Part shown: in pieces, positions 43,570 through 52,416 of the stretch
How the letters are laid out: every line of letters begins with the position of its first letter
Numbering within the stretch: position 1 is the first letter of the stretch
Assembly: GCF_002572525.1 (NCBI RefSeq)
Contig: NZ_PDBS01000001.1
Coordinates: 3,844,001 to 3,908,000 of the forward strand
Origin: Natrinema sp. CBA1119
Lineage (GTDB): Archaea > Halobacteriota > Halobacteria > Halobacteriales > Natrialbaceae
DNA length: 64,000 nucleotides
Direction of reading: 5' to 3'
Position numbers and translations under genes: made by a program
The notes under the pieces: model-generated
Database searches by the model: none
What the model was told of the DNA's origin: nothing
The model's input: the letters and a program-made list of their open reading frames with translations, nothing else

Positions 43570-44817
43570 ATGGTCGTCGCCGCCACCATCGCGGTCGTGT
43601 TGCTGTTCGCCCTCGTCAGTCGGCACCGATCGCGGCTGTACCGCGTTGCCGGCGGTGTCGCCCTCGCGGGGCATCTCCTGTTCGCGATCGTGGTTCTTCC
43701 CCTGCTGCCCTACGACTGGGACATTGACGTGTTCCATTCGATAGCCGTGGGCATCCTGGGCGGTGGCGACACAAGCTCCCTTTCGTCGCTCGATGCGTTC
43801 GGTACGGTCCAAGCCGTCCTGTACGCCGTATTCGGGACCGATCCGACGGTACTGGCAGTCTTCAACGGACTGCTGGCCGTGCTGATTCCACTCCCGGCGT
43901 GTTACGTCGCCCGGCGACTCTACGACCCGTTGGAGTCGACCAACGGCCTGCTACTCGTGCTCTTGTTTCTCCCCTTCCCGTTCCTGTTCAACAGCCTCCC
44001 GATGCGCGATGCGCTCTCGACACTGGCCGCAGTAACGCTCCTCTCCATTTGCGTGCGAGCGATCATCGACCGTCGGTACTGGTGGGCGCTTACCGCGCCG
44101 CCGCTCTGGGGACTACTGTTTTTGTTGCGGGAGGAACTGGCGCTGCTGATCCTACTCGGCGTAGCGGGGGCGCTCCTCGTCGCCGCGATCAGGCGGATCG
44201 CCGACCGAGATGTTTCGCTGTGCTCGCTGGCGCTGTCCTCGGTTCCGGTCGGCGTCTGTGGGTTCGCGTTGTTCGCCGTCTTGTTCCCCGTCGACGCGCT
44301 CAACGCACGGCTACAGTACCGGGCGATGGGCGGTGCGGCGTACCTCGAATTCATGCAGTACGAGTCGTGGCTGGACGTGTTGCTGGCCGCGCCGGTCCGC
44401 GCTATCTACTTCCAGTTCGCGCCCTTCCCGCTGCACGTCACCTCGACGTTCGATCTCGTCGCCATACTTTCGCTGCCGCTGTTGATCGCGCTCGCCGTGA
44501 TGACTTACCGGTCGATCCAGGCCGTCGAAACCGATTCCCTCGTAGAGATTCTCCTCGGTATCGTGTACGTCGGCGGTATCGTCGGCTACGGCTTGATCGA
44601 CTCGAACTTCGGGACGACACTCAGACACCGCTCGGTGTTCGTATTCCTGCTCGCCGTGTTCAGTGCACCCATTCTCGAATCGTGGTTCCGCTCACTCCGT
44701 CAGCGGGTCGACGAAGCGATCTATCAGCGCCGCAAGACAGACGAAAAACAGTGCGAAGCTCAGGAACTTGACACCAGCCCCGAGGTTCGATCTGAACACC
44801 GAGACCACGCTCACTAG
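43570..44817 (+). CDS. Multi-pass membrane protein, glycosyltransferase/polymerase-like
   Basis: A 415-residue protein with about ten hydrophobic helices. L-P-Y-D-W-D-I-D-V-F-H-S near residues 45-56, in the first outside loop, resembles the aspartate motif of GT-C glycosyltransferases (membrane enzymes using polyprenyl-phosphate sugars), and R-D-A-L-S-T-L-A near 145 is a typical conserved loop in such proteins. The neighbouring genes for glycosyltransferases and a flippase support a role in glycan assembly at the cell surface. Its tail overlaps a gene on the other strand by 126 bases. Confidence 0.75.
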   Translation: MVVAATIAVVLLFALVSRHRSRLYRVAGGVALAGHLLFAIVVLPLLPYDWDIDVFHSIAVGILGGGDTSSLSSLDAFGTVQAVLYAVFGTDPTVLAVFNGLLAVLIPLPACYVARRLYDPLESTNGLLLVLLFLPFPFLFNSLPMRDALSTLAAVTLLSICVRAIIDRRYWWALTAPPLWGLLFLLREELALLILLGVAGALLVAAIRRIADRDVSLCSLALSSVPVGVCGFALFAVLFPVDALNARLQYRAMGGAAYLEFMQYESWLDVLLAAPVRAIYFQFAPFPLHVTSTFDLVAILSLPLLIALAVMTYRSIQAVETDSLVEILLGIVYVGGIVGYGLIDSNFGTTLRHRSVFVFLLAVFSAPILESWFRSLRQRVDEAIYQRRKTDEKQCEAQELDTSPEVRSEHRDHAH

Positions 44818-44988
44818 TACGAAGACGGCAAGACTACCGAGCAACACCCGCTTGCTACCCAGCAGCGAGATAACCGTGCTACTGTCCGTCCACCGGTGTA
44901 GCGTCTGCAACGCGTCGTACGTTCTCGACTCAGAGAACGGTTCGAGGCCCCGGCCCATCGGTCGGTCCGAAGTACGGCCGAGCCGCAC
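44692..44988 (-). CDS. Small membrane protein overlapping the previous gene
   Basis: A 98-residue protein on the opposite strand. The C-terminal two thirds carry two hydrophobic helices (about 48-65, V-L-L-G-S-L-A-V-F-V-L-V; about 72-88, F-L-S-F-A-L-F-F-V-C-L-A), ending in D-P-L-T-E. The composition looks coding, and similar short membrane proteins occur in haloarchaeal polysaccharide clusters, but the convergent overlap lowers certainty. An internal ATG at 44958 is another possible start. Confidence 0.5.
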   Translation of the reverse strand: MRLGRTSDRPMGRGLEPFSESRTYDALQTLHRWTDSSTVISLLGSKRVLLGSLAVFVLVSVVSVFRSNLGAGVKFLSFALFFVCLAALIDRFVDPLTE

Positions 44989-45014
44989 ATAACTGTTGAT
45001 ACTCCGACGACGAC

Positions 45015-46205
45015 TCAGTCAAGTAGTCCCTCGAAGCGCCGTTCGAGGCTGTCAGCGACGTGTTCCCACGTGTACCCCTCTTCGATCACGTAGGACCGGC
45101 AGGCTCCCCCCGCACTCGTACGTTCCGCCTCTCCCACTCGCGCCCACGAAGCCAGTCGCGCGGCCAGGGCGTCGGCATCGCCCGCGTCGACCAGCAGCGG
45201 CTCCGTGATCGCCGATCGACGCTCCAGATTTCCGAGAATTTCCGGCGTCGCGCCGGCTCGCGTCCCGATCACGGGCGTCCCTGCGGCCAGCGCCTCGAGC
45301 GTCGCGAGCCCGAACCCCTCGAGTTCGAGCGTCGGCAGAACGAACACGTCCGCGCCGGCGTACAGGGACGCCAGTTGCTCCTCCGGAACGTATCCGAGGA
45401 ACGTGACGGCCGAGTCGATACCGAGACGGTCGGCTCGCGCGCACAGTTCGTCGCGCAGCGGGCCGTCGCCCCCGATGTAGAGGTGTGCGTCGTCGCCGTC
45501 CGCGACGACCGACGCGAACGCGTCGAGCAGGGTCTCCAGACCCATGCGCGGCGTGAGACGGCGAACTGTGAGAAACGAGGTTTCGTCCTCGGCGAACGTC
45601 TCCGGGCCGGGGCCGTCGATCGGGGCGAACCGCTCGACGTCGACGCCGCCCGGGACGACCGAACAGGATGGCGCTCCCGGGTGGTGGTCGCGGAAGCGCT
45701 CGCGCATGAACTCGCTCAACACGATGGCGGCGTCGCTGTGGTCGAGCACGCGAGCCTCGATTCGGTGACGAAGCGCGCGGTTGAGCCGGTGCCACGGCGC
45801 CGCCCACCGGCTCGGGGCGACCAGTCTGTCGCGGTACTCGACCGCCCAGAGCCCGTGGATCGTGTACGTTCGGGGGATCCGATTCGAGATTGCCCGGTCG
45901 ACGCCGAACGAACTCAATGCGCCGTGAAAACTGACGACGTCGACGGGGGCGTTCGACTCGATCGACGCCACCGTTCGATCGATTTCCCGCAGCGTCGCCG
46001 GGAGTCGCGGAATCGACGCGTCGTACCGGTATACGTCCATCCCGTCGACCGTCTCTCGCGCATGCGCGTCGCCGCGCAGCCTGGTGACGACCGAGACGTC
46101 GTGTCCCCGTTCGACGAGCTCGCGACCGACTTCGTAGTTATACCGCCCGGAGCCGGTCGCTTCCGGGTCGGGATAGAGGTTGTTCGTCGCGGAGAGGACG
46201 TGCAT
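45015..46205 (-). CDS. GT4-family glycosyltransferase
   Basis: A 396-residue GT-B glycosyltransferase. The N-terminus has G-S-G-R-Y-N-Y-E-V-G-R-E-L-V-E-R-G-H-D-V (about 19-38), the usual acceptor-domain glycine loop. The donor domain has L-T-V-R-R-L-T-P-R-M-G-L-E-T-L, G-G-D-G-P-L-R and L-E-G-F-G-L-A-T-L-E-A-L-A-A-G-T-P-V-I-G, the E-x7-E motif that binds nucleotide sugar. It probably transfers a sugar to a lipid-linked glycan or exopolysaccharide. The ATG at 46205 gives M-H-V-L-S-A-T-N-N. Confidence 0.93.
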   Translation of the reverse strand: MHVLSATNNLYPDPEATGSGRYNYEVGRELVERGHDVSVVTRLRGDAHARETVDGMDVYRYDASIPRLPATLREIDRTVASIESNAPVDVVSFHGALSSFGVDRAISNRIPRTYTIHGLWAVEYRDRLVAPSRWAAPWHRLNRALRHRIEARVLDHSDAAIVLSEFMRERFRDHHPGAPSCSVVPGGVDVERFAPIDGPGPETFAEDETSFLTVRRLTPRMGLETLLDAFASVVADGDDAHLYIGGDGPLRDELCARADRLGIDSAVTFLGYVPEEQLASLYAGADVFVLPTLELEGFGLATLEALAAGTPVIGTRAGATPEILGNLERRSAITEPLLVDAGDADALAARLASWARVGEAERTSAGGACRSYVIEEGYTWEHVADSLERRFEGLLD

Positions 46206-46339
46206 ACGCGGTCTCGATAGCGGCACGAAATCAGTGTTCCGTTCGAGAGGCGCCCGTGCGGTCGTGTTCGGCCGTGCCCCCGACCGTCCCGAACGGATGG
46301 CGAAACACTAATCCTGCGGCTCTGGCGAGATAGTGACAC

Positions 46340-47266
46340 ATGGACACGCGTTCGCGACTGTCCCGTGCACTCCGCACCCCGATCCTGTTTTGCCGACACG
46401 CCAACCGGCTGTATCACCGCCGGTTCGGCCGCCGCGAGTGCAACGAGGACGGCGTGGATCCGTTCGAGGCCGACTGGGACAACCTCTTCGTCCTCGACGC
46501 GTGCAGGTACGACATGTTCGAGCGCCGGGCGGAGCTGCCGGGCCGGCTGGAACGCGCCGAGTCCCGGGCGTCCACGACCGTCGAATTTCTCCGCGCGAAC
46601 GTCGACGGCCGAGACCTCAGCGACACCGTCTACGTGACCGCGAATCCACAGCTCTCCCAGCACCGCGAGTCGATCGATGCGCGGTTCGCGGCCGTCGTCG
46701 ACGTCTGGCGTGCGGACGGGTGGAGCAACGAACACGGCACGGTGCTCCCCGAAACGGTGACCGAGTACGCGCTCCAGGCCGCCGAGGAGTACCCGAACAA
46801 GCGCCTCGTCGTCCACTACATGCAACCCCACTACCCGTTCGTTGGGTCCGACGCTGACTTCGACGGCGGGGACTTCTCCGACCCGGAGGCGACCGAGGAA
46901 AACGTCTGGGTACAGCTCTTACAGGGACAAACCGACGTGGACCGGGACGAAATTTGGGAACTCTACGACGGCAACCTCGACCGGGCGCTTCCCCACGTCG
47001 AAGACGCCATGCGAGAACTCGGCGGCAAGACGATCGTAACAGCCGACCACGGCAACATGGTCGGCGAACGCGCGTTCCCAATCCCGTTTCGAGAGTGGGG
47101 ACACCCTCGCGGCGTGTACACGCCGGAGCTCGTCGACGTGCCGTGGCTGGTATACGAGAGCGGGGCCCGCCGGACGATCCGCGCGGCGACTCCCGATGAT
47201 CGCGACGAATCGCCCGACGACGACGTTGTCGCCGAACGGTTGCGCGATCTCGGATACGCCGAATGA
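46340..47266 (+). CDS. Sulfatase/alkaline phosphatase-fold protein
   Basis: A 308-residue protein of the alkaline phosphatase superfamily. D-N-L-F-V-L-D-A-C-R-Y-D (about 46-57) is the first metal/nucleophile strand, and V-T-A-D-H-G-N-M-V-G-E near 234-244 and F-R-E-W-G-H-P-R-G near 251-259 carry metal ligands. In haloarchaeal surface clusters such proteins are called sulfatases and may add or remove sulfate or phosphate groups on glycans. No signal peptide is evident. It is followed after 19 bases by a glycosyltransferase gene. Confidence 0.88.
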   Translation: MDTRSRLSRALRTPILFCRHANRLYHRRFGRRECNEDGVDPFEADWDNLFVLDACRYDMFERRAELPGRLERAESRASTTVEFLRANVDGRDLSDTVYVTANPQLSQHRESIDARFAAVVDVWRADGWSNEHGTVLPETVTEYALQAAEEYPNKRLVVHYMQPHYPFVGSDADFDGGDFSDPEATEENVWVQLLQGQTDVDRDEIWELYDGNLDRALPHVEDAMRELGGKTIVTADHGNMVGERAFPIPFREWGHPRGVYTPELVDVPWLVYESGARRTIRAATPDDRDESPDDDVVAERLRDLGYAE

Positions 47267-47285
47267 CCACCACGAGGGAGACGGC

Positions 47286-48506
47286 GTGAAACTAGGCTTC
47301 GTCCACCCGAGCTATCCGAAGAGCGAGGGAACGGGCGCGACGCACAGCGCTTCGCGCATCGTGTTCGAGCTGGCCGATCGCGGCCACGACGTGACGGTGT
47401 ACCCCTGGGAGCGACCGCCCGAGGACGCCGCGATCGACGCCGACGTTTCGATTCGCCCGCTCGAGCTATCGGGCTACCCGTACCACTCAGCGTTCCAGCT
47501 CAACGACGCGCTCCGGAAGCGCGTCGCCGAGTTCGACGAGTATGACGTCGTGCACAGCTACGTCATGAACAGTATGCCGGTACTGGGCGAGATCGCCGCG
47601 CGAACGAGTGCGGCAACGGTCGTAACGCTGAACGCCTACGGCGGGATCTGCCCGAAAAACGATCTCCGCTACATGGACCGCGAGCCCTGCACTAGCAATG
47701 GGCTGGCCAAGTGTACGGCCTGCTCGCTCGCGACCAGCGGCAGCCACGACGAGGACGGCCCGCTCTATCGCTCGGCGAGCAGGCTCGGTTACCTGAAGCT
47801 GATTCGAGAGGGCGAACGCATGGTCGACGAGATCGACGCCTACCACGCCCTCTCGCCGCACATCGAGGCCACGTACGCCGACTTCGGGTTTCCGCCCGAG
47901 CGGCTGACCGTGATTCCGAACATCCTCGACGAGCGGTTCAGTCGCCCGCACGAGAGCGACTTCGACGCTCCCTACGACCTGCTGTACGTCGGATCGCTCG
48001 ACGAACACAAGGGTGTCGACCGACTCGTCCCGATCCTGAACCGACTGAACGACCGGGTCTCCGGGGCTGTCCGGCTGACCGTCGTTGGCGATGGTGGCCA
48101 CCGGACAGACATGGAACAACGGGCCGCGGACAGCGCCATTGAGGACCGCGTCACGTTCACCGGGTGGCTGCCGAACGACGACCTCCCGGGTGTGTTTGCG
48201 GCCCACGACTGCTTCGTCTACCCCGGCCGGTGGGACGAGCCGTTCGGCCGCGTGTTCCTCGAGGCGCTCGCGACGGGGACACCGGTCGTCGCCAGCGATG
48301 TCGGCAGCGTCGCGGAGATCGTCGGCGACGGCGGCGTCACCACCGACGGCTCCGTGGACGGGTTCGTCGCCGCGCTGCGTGACCTGTTCGACGGCGAGAA
48401 ACTAGCGACCCGCTCGTCGGCGGCCGGGCGCGAGGTGGCGGCCTACCGTGCCGAGACTGTCGTTCCGCAGTTCGAGGAGCTGTACGAGCGCGTGATCGAA
48501 CGGTGA
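47286..48506 (+). CDS. GT4-family glycosyltransferase
   Basis: A 406-residue GT-B enzyme with GTG start. The acceptor domain begins K-L-G-F-V-H-P-S-Y-P-K-S-E-G-T-G-A-T-H-S-A-S. A cysteine cluster (G-G-I-C-P-K-N-D, E-P-C-T, C-T-A-C-S) near residues 125-152 is unusual but occurs in some GT4 proteins and might bind metal. The donor domain has Y-V-G-S-L-D-E-H-K-G-V-D-R-L and W-D-E-P-F-G-R-V-F-L-E-A-L-A-T-G-T-P-V-V-A-S, the E-x7-E motif. It is in an operon with the sulfatase-fold gene. Confidence 0.93.
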   Translation: MKLGFVHPSYPKSEGTGATHSASRIVFELADRGHDVTVYPWERPPEDAAIDADVSIRPLELSGYPYHSAFQLNDALRKRVAEFDEYDVVHSYVMNSMPVLGEIAARTSAATVVTLNAYGGICPKNDLRYMDREPCTSNGLAKCTACSLATSGSHDEDGPLYRSASRLGYLKLIREGERMVDEIDAYHALSPHIEATYADFGFPPERLTVIPNILDERFSRPHESDFDAPYDLLYVGSLDEHKGVDRLVPILNRLNDRVSGAVRLTVVGDGGHRTDMEQRAADSAIEDRVTFTGWLPNDDLPGVFAAHDCFVYPGRWDEPFGRVFLEALATGTPVVASDVGSVAEIVGDGGVTTDGSVDGFVAALRDLFDGEKLATRSSAAGREVAAYRAETVVPQFEELYERVIER

Positions 48507-48513
48507 AGTCGCC

Positions 48514-50313
48514 TCATCGGCTCTGTGCCGCGTAGAGGTCGGCGTACTCCCCGTCGTTCTCGACGAGTTCGTCGTGGGCCCCGACCTCCGAGATTTCTCC
48601 GTCCTCGAGCGTGTAGATGCGGTCAGCGTTCTGGACCGTGGTCAACCGGTGGGCGACGGTGACGACGAGATACTCCCGGTCCATCGTCTCGATCCCCGCT
48701 TGAACGTCTTGCTCCAGGTTCGAGTCCAGATCGCTCGTCGCCTCGTCCAGCAACAACACGTCCACGTCGTCGAGCAGTGCCCGGGCGATGGCGACGCGCT
48801 GTTTCTGTCCGCCCGAGAGCCGCACGCCGTCGTCTCCGACCTGCGTCTCGTAGCCGTCCGGAAGGTCGTCGAGGAACTCGTCGACCTGGGCGATCTCGCA
48901 GACCCGCTCGACCTCCTCCCAGGAGGCGTCCCTGTCGGCGATCGTCAGGTTGTACTCGAGTGTGTCGTCGAAGATGTAGGGGTCTTGCTCCACGACGGCG
49001 ATGTGGTCGCGCCACTCGTCGATATCCATCTCGCCAATCGAAACGCCGTTCGCCCGGATCTCGCCGTCGGTCGGTTCGTGCATCCGTGCGAGCAGCGAGA
49101 TGACGGTCGACTTCCCCGCCCCCGACTGGCCCACGAAGGCGACGAACTCCCCACGGTCCACCGAGAAGTCGACGGTACGGAGTACCTCGGTATCCTCGTC
49201 GTAGGCGAAGCTCACGTCGTCGAAAGCGACCGATTCGATCGTCCCGGGGACCTGGCGACAAGCGGTGTCGGGCTCGGCGTTGCCAGCGAGATCGCGCGTG
49301 AACTGGCGCGTGCGAACGAGATGCGGAAGGTCCTGCTCGATCCGGTAGAACAGTTCGTTGGCCCGACTCGCCTTGGGCCCCAGCCGGAACATCGCAAAGA
49401 GGAACAGGCCCAGCGAACTGAGCGTCAACTCCACGTACGTAAGCGAGACGTAGATGAGCGCGAACACCGACACTGCGACGGTCAGCTGATAGGCGTTGTC
49501 GATCGCGGCTTCGTTGCGACGGAGCTTCACGCGCGCTCGAGTATACTTGTCGACCGCTTCGACGAAATCACCGTACAGTTCGTCGACGAGGCTGAAGATT
49601 CGGCTCTCCCGCATTCCCTGCGTGCCAGCCTGGGCGGCTTCCTGGCGTTGCTCGTTCGCGTCCGCGACCCGGTTGCCGATGTCGTAGCCCGGTTCGACGA
49701 CGACGCGCAACAGCACCGTCACGCCGCCGAGTACAATGACCGTGAGGATCGTAAGTACCGGCGAAACGGCGAACGCGATGAGTCCGTAGACGATGCCGAG
49801 AAAGGACTGCTCGACGAACAGGACCAGCCGCTCGATCACTTGGCCCGCGTAGAACGTCTGGGTGATAATCGCGTTCAGTACGTCGTCGGATCCCGTTTCG
49901 TCGAGGTACGCGATGTCGGCGTCGAAGGCGTTTCCGAACGCCTCCGTCTGGAGGTCCCTGATGTAGGACATCCGGAGCGTCTCCCGGAACCACGCCACCA
50001 GAAAACTCGCCGTGAACCGGACGATCATGACGGCGGCGACGCCCAGTACCGCTGTCCCGAGCGTGAGCGGCACGTTTACGGTCTGGTAGACTGCCGCGAA
50101 GATCCCGGCAATGCCGCCATCGGTGGGCTGGCCGCCCGACTGGACCAGGTCGATGATCGGGAGGATAAAACTCAGTCCGACCCCTTCGAGCACGGCGGCG
50201 ATGATCCCGAGACCGACAATCGCGCCCGTGAGCTTCGGGTCGTATTCGAGAACGCTGACCAACGCGTCGAGTTTTTCGCGCCGCGAAGCGGGAGGGGCAT
50301 CAGGCTCTGGCAT
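48514..50313 (-). CDS. ABC exporter, lipid-linked glycan flippase type (PglK/MsbA-like)
   Basis: A 599-residue half-transporter: six membrane helices in the first 320 residues, then an ATPase domain with Walker A G-Q-S-G-A-G-K-S-T (about 395-403), signature L-S-G-G-Q-K-Q-R near 499 and Walker B V-L-L-L-D-E-A-T near 519. The tail H-R-L-T-T-V has the switch histidine. In a glycosyltransferase cluster the likely cargo is a lipid-linked oligosaccharide, as for PglK. It is convergent with the GT4 gene. The ATG at 50313 is chosen over the longer frame. Confidence 0.92.
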   Translation of the reverse strand: MPEPDAPPASRREKLDALVSVLEYDPKLTGAIVGLGIIAAVLEGVGLSFILPIIDLVQSGGQPTDGGIAGIFAAVYQTVNVPLTLGTAVLGVAAVMIVRFTASFLVAWFRETLRMSYIRDLQTEAFGNAFDADIAYLDETGSDDVLNAIITQTFYAGQVIERLVLFVEQSFLGIVYGLIAFAVSPVLTILTVIVLGGVTVLLRVVVEPGYDIGNRVADANEQRQEAAQAGTQGMRESRIFSLVDELYGDFVEAVDKYTRARVKLRRNEAAIDNAYQLTVAVSVFALIYVSLTYVELTLSSLGLFLFAMFRLGPKASRANELFYRIEQDLPHLVRTRQFTRDLAGNAEPDTACRQVPGTIESVAFDDVSFAYDEDTEVLRTVDFSVDRGEFVAFVGQSGAGKSTVISLLARMHEPTDGEIRANGVSIGEMDIDEWRDHIAVVEQDPYIFDDTLEYNLTIADRDASWEEVERVCEIAQVDEFLDDLPDGYETQVGDDGVRLSGGQKQRVAIARALLDDVDVLLLDEATSDLDSNLEQDVQAGIETMDREYLVVTVAHRLTTVQNADRIYTLEDGEISEVGAHDELVENDGEYADLYAAQSR

Positions 50314-50523
50314 ACGAAAGACTGTATCTACATCGCTACTCCCGGCTGGGGCGTATAAATCCATTCATCTCCATACCGGCGCTGTCACGGCGTGAGGGGC
50401 GTGGTTTAGGTGCGCCAAATGATATGTGAAAGGCTTTTACCGAGGACCGAAGATTCACGAGTAGTTCAAGATCCGAACCATGGACACGGCAACAGAGCGA
50501 CCGTCCGTCTGGGGGAACTCCCC

Positions 50524-51645
50524 GTGAACGTCATCGACGAGAACGGCCGACTGTTCGGTCGCGTCAACGTCTACGACGCGCTGGTCGTCTTACTCGTCTT
50601 GGGGGCGATCGTCGCGGGCGTCGTTTTCCTCGATCCGCTCGGTGGGGGCGACAGCGCCGGCGGAAACGGCGGCGAGTCCGCCACGCGCTATGCGACGGTC
50701 GACCTCGGCAATCGGTCGCCGGCGGTCGCCGAGCGAATCACCGACGGTACGACGTCAGCGCCCGACCTCACGATTACGGACACGTACGTGGGCCCCGCGG
50801 ACGGCGAGAACCTCTCCGTCGTCGTTCGGGTTCGCATCGACGGCACGCTCACCGACGGTGAGGGGAGCGACGGACGGTCCATCACGTTCGCAGATACCCG
50901 AGTACAGCGCGGTAGCGACCTCGACATCGAGACGGCGGAGTACGACGTGGCTGGTGAGGTGCTGGAACTGAGCACCGAGGGGGAGACGCTGAACACGAGT
51001 ACGCTCCCTGTCCTCATCAGAGCGGACCTGGGACCGTCGACGGCTGCCCTCGTCGACCGCGGCGACACCTACCGGATCGACGGCCGGACGATGGCGACCG
51101 TCGAGCAAGCGGTCGTCAACCCGAGGACGAACCGGACGAACCGGACCGACCTCGTGGGACTCTCCCTGCGCACGATCCGATACGACGGCGCCACCTACTT
51201 CGGGGCCGACCGAGTGCTTGTCGACCGGCCGCTCGAGTTCCGGACGGACCGATACGCGTTCTCCGGTACGGTGGCGCGATGGGGGAACGCCTCGCTGCCC
51301 GGTGAGCCGGTCGAACGGACCGTCACCGTAAGAGCCGCGAACGTCCCGCCTCACGTCGCCGACCGGATCGAAGCGGGGATCGTCGAGCGCCGGGGGAACG
51401 CGACGATTGCACGCGTCATGGACGTACGGACCGAACCGGCGTCGGTCGTTCTCACGAGTGCGGACGGGAACATCTACGAACGCGAACACCCCCGGAATGA
51501 AGACGTGTTCCTCACCGTCGAGTTGCGAGCGCGATCCACCGGCGACGATCTTCGGTTCCGGACGCGTCGAGTGCGGGCAGGGACCACCCTGTCCCTGGAC
51601 TTCGACACTGTCTCGGTCGTGGGAGAGGTGTTAGAAGTTCAATAG
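50524..51645 (+). CDS. DUF4330 domain membrane-anchored protein
   Basis: A 373-residue protein. The opening I-D-E-N-G-R-L-F-G-R-V-N-V-Y-D-A-L-V-V-L-L-V-L-G (about 4-27) followed by one membrane helix is the DUF4330 hallmark. The rest (about 40-373) is an acidic, beta-rich extracellular region made of three similar units with D-V-A-G-E-V-L-E-L / F-S-G-T-V-A / S-V-V-G-E-V-L-E-V strands. DUF4330 proteins are found in polysaccharide clusters of bacteria and archaea, perhaps as export partners. GTG start. Confidence 0.85.
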   Translation: MNVIDENGRLFGRVNVYDALVVLLVLGAIVAGVVFLDPLGGGDSAGGNGGESATRYATVDLGNRSPAVAERITDGTTSAPDLTITDTYVGPADGENLSVVVRVRIDGTLTDGEGSDGRSITFADTRVQRGSDLDIETAEYDVAGEVLELSTEGETLNTSTLPVLIRADLGPSTAALVDRGDTYRIDGRTMATVEQAVVNPRTNRTNRTDLVGLSLRTIRYDGATYFGADRVLVDRPLEFRTDRYAFSGTVARWGNASLPGEPVERTVTVRAANVPPHVADRIEAGIVERRGNATIARVMDVRTEPASVVLTSADGNIYEREHPRNEDVFLTVELRARSTGDDLRFRTRRVRAGTTLSLDFDTVSVVGEVLEVQ

Positions 51646-51715
51646 TAGTGAAATTCCCGGAACCTCCGTTACGGGTATTCGGCCGTCTGAGGCGTCGACT
51701 GTGGAATCTAAATAC

Positions 51716-51735
51716 TTTTAAGGCTTGCCTAAAAA
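51716..51735 (+). promoter_or_regulatory. Iron-box-like palindrome before the siderophore-like operon
   Basis: TTTTAAGGCTTGCCTAAAAA is an imperfect palindrome around TTG, the form expected for DtxR/IdeR/Idr-type iron-responsive repressors. It overlaps a TATA-like T/A-rich stretch (about 51710-51722) ahead of the operon. A second palindrome of the same type lies at the ferric importer promoter (59753). Confidence 0.65.
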
Positions 51736-51757
51736 TGTGCGGGCAAGAGATCGAGAG

Positions 51758-51832
51758 ATGAACGCTCACACGATGAACCGACCGTTCAGAGCCGTCGTCC
51801 GGCGGGTGGACCGACGGGGTGAAGCAGTATGA
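51758..51832 (+). CDS. Possible leader peptide upstream of the siderophore-like operon
   Basis: A 24-codon frame (M-N-A-H-T-M-N-R-P-F-R-A-V-V-R-R) whose stop TGA overlaps the start of the acyltransferase gene in ATGA. Its position just after the iron box and the 4-base overlap suggest translational coupling. It is too short to judge from composition, and may be untranslated leader. Confidence 0.35.
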   Translation: MNAHTMNRPFRAVVRRVDRRGEAV

Positions 51833-52416
51833 CCGGACCGCGGGAGACGGTGCGGTCGGGGTACAGTTATCTCACAACCGATCCCGACCTCGAGAAGTCC
51901 ATCGGTTTCCGGGAGGTGGATCCGGACCGCGACCTCGGTCGCCTTCACGCGTGGCTCAACAGCGATCACGTCCTCCCCTACTGGGAGCAGGACGATCCGC
52001 TGTTGCAGGTACGGGAGACGATCAACGAACGGGCGCGAAACGAGGACCAGACGCTCTACATCGGCTATCTGGACCACACGCCAATGAGCTACTGGGAATC
52101 GTACTGGGCCGCCCGAGATCGGATCGGCGACTACTACGACGCGGACCAGACCGATCAGGGGATCCACTTACTCATCGGCCCCCCCGAGTACCTCGGCGAG
52201 GGGTACGGGGCCCCGCTGGTGCGGGCGATGGTTGGCTTCCAGTTCCAGCACCCCGAGACGGAGCGCATCGTCACCGAACCGGACATCCGGAATGAGCGGG
52301 CCATCCGCGTGTTCGAGAAATGCGGCTTCGAGGCCGCACACGAGGTCGATCTGCCGGACAAAACTGGACTGCTCATGTTCTGTGACCGGGACCGCTTCGA
52401 GGAGGGGGGCGCATGA
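51829..52416 (+). CDS. GNAT acyltransferase of siderophore type (IucB/RhbD/AlcB-like)
   Basis: A 195-residue acetyl/acyl-CoA-dependent N-acyltransferase. The hallmark is I-G-F-R-E-V-D-P near residue 25, W-L-N-S-D-H-V-L-P-Y-W near 43-53, then Y-I-G-Y-L-D-H-T-P-M-S-Y-W-E-S-Y near 75-90, H-L-L-I-G-P-P-E-Y-L-G-E-G-Y-G near 112-126 (CoA loop), and E-P-D-I-R-N-E-R-A-I-R-V-F-E near 150-163. This arrangement is that of hydroxamate-siderophore acyltransferases, which acylate the hydroxylamine made by the next enzyme. The stop overlaps the start of the monooxygenase in ATGA. Confidence 0.88.
   Translation: MTGPRETVRSGYSYLTTDPDLEKSIGFREVDPDRDLGRLHAWLNSDHVLPYWEQDDPLLQVRETINERARNEDQTLYIGYLDHTPMSYWESYWAARDRIGDYYDADQTDQGIHLLIGPPEYLGEGYGAPLVRAMVGFQFQHPETERIVTEPDIRNERAIRVFEKCGFEAAHEVDLPDKTGLLMFCDRDRFEEGGA

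Noticed and set aside
43179-43589. Minus-strand frame of 136 codons over the tRNA-Met region
   Set aside because: It is made by the tRNA and its duplicated 3' end; such frames are a known annotation artefact.
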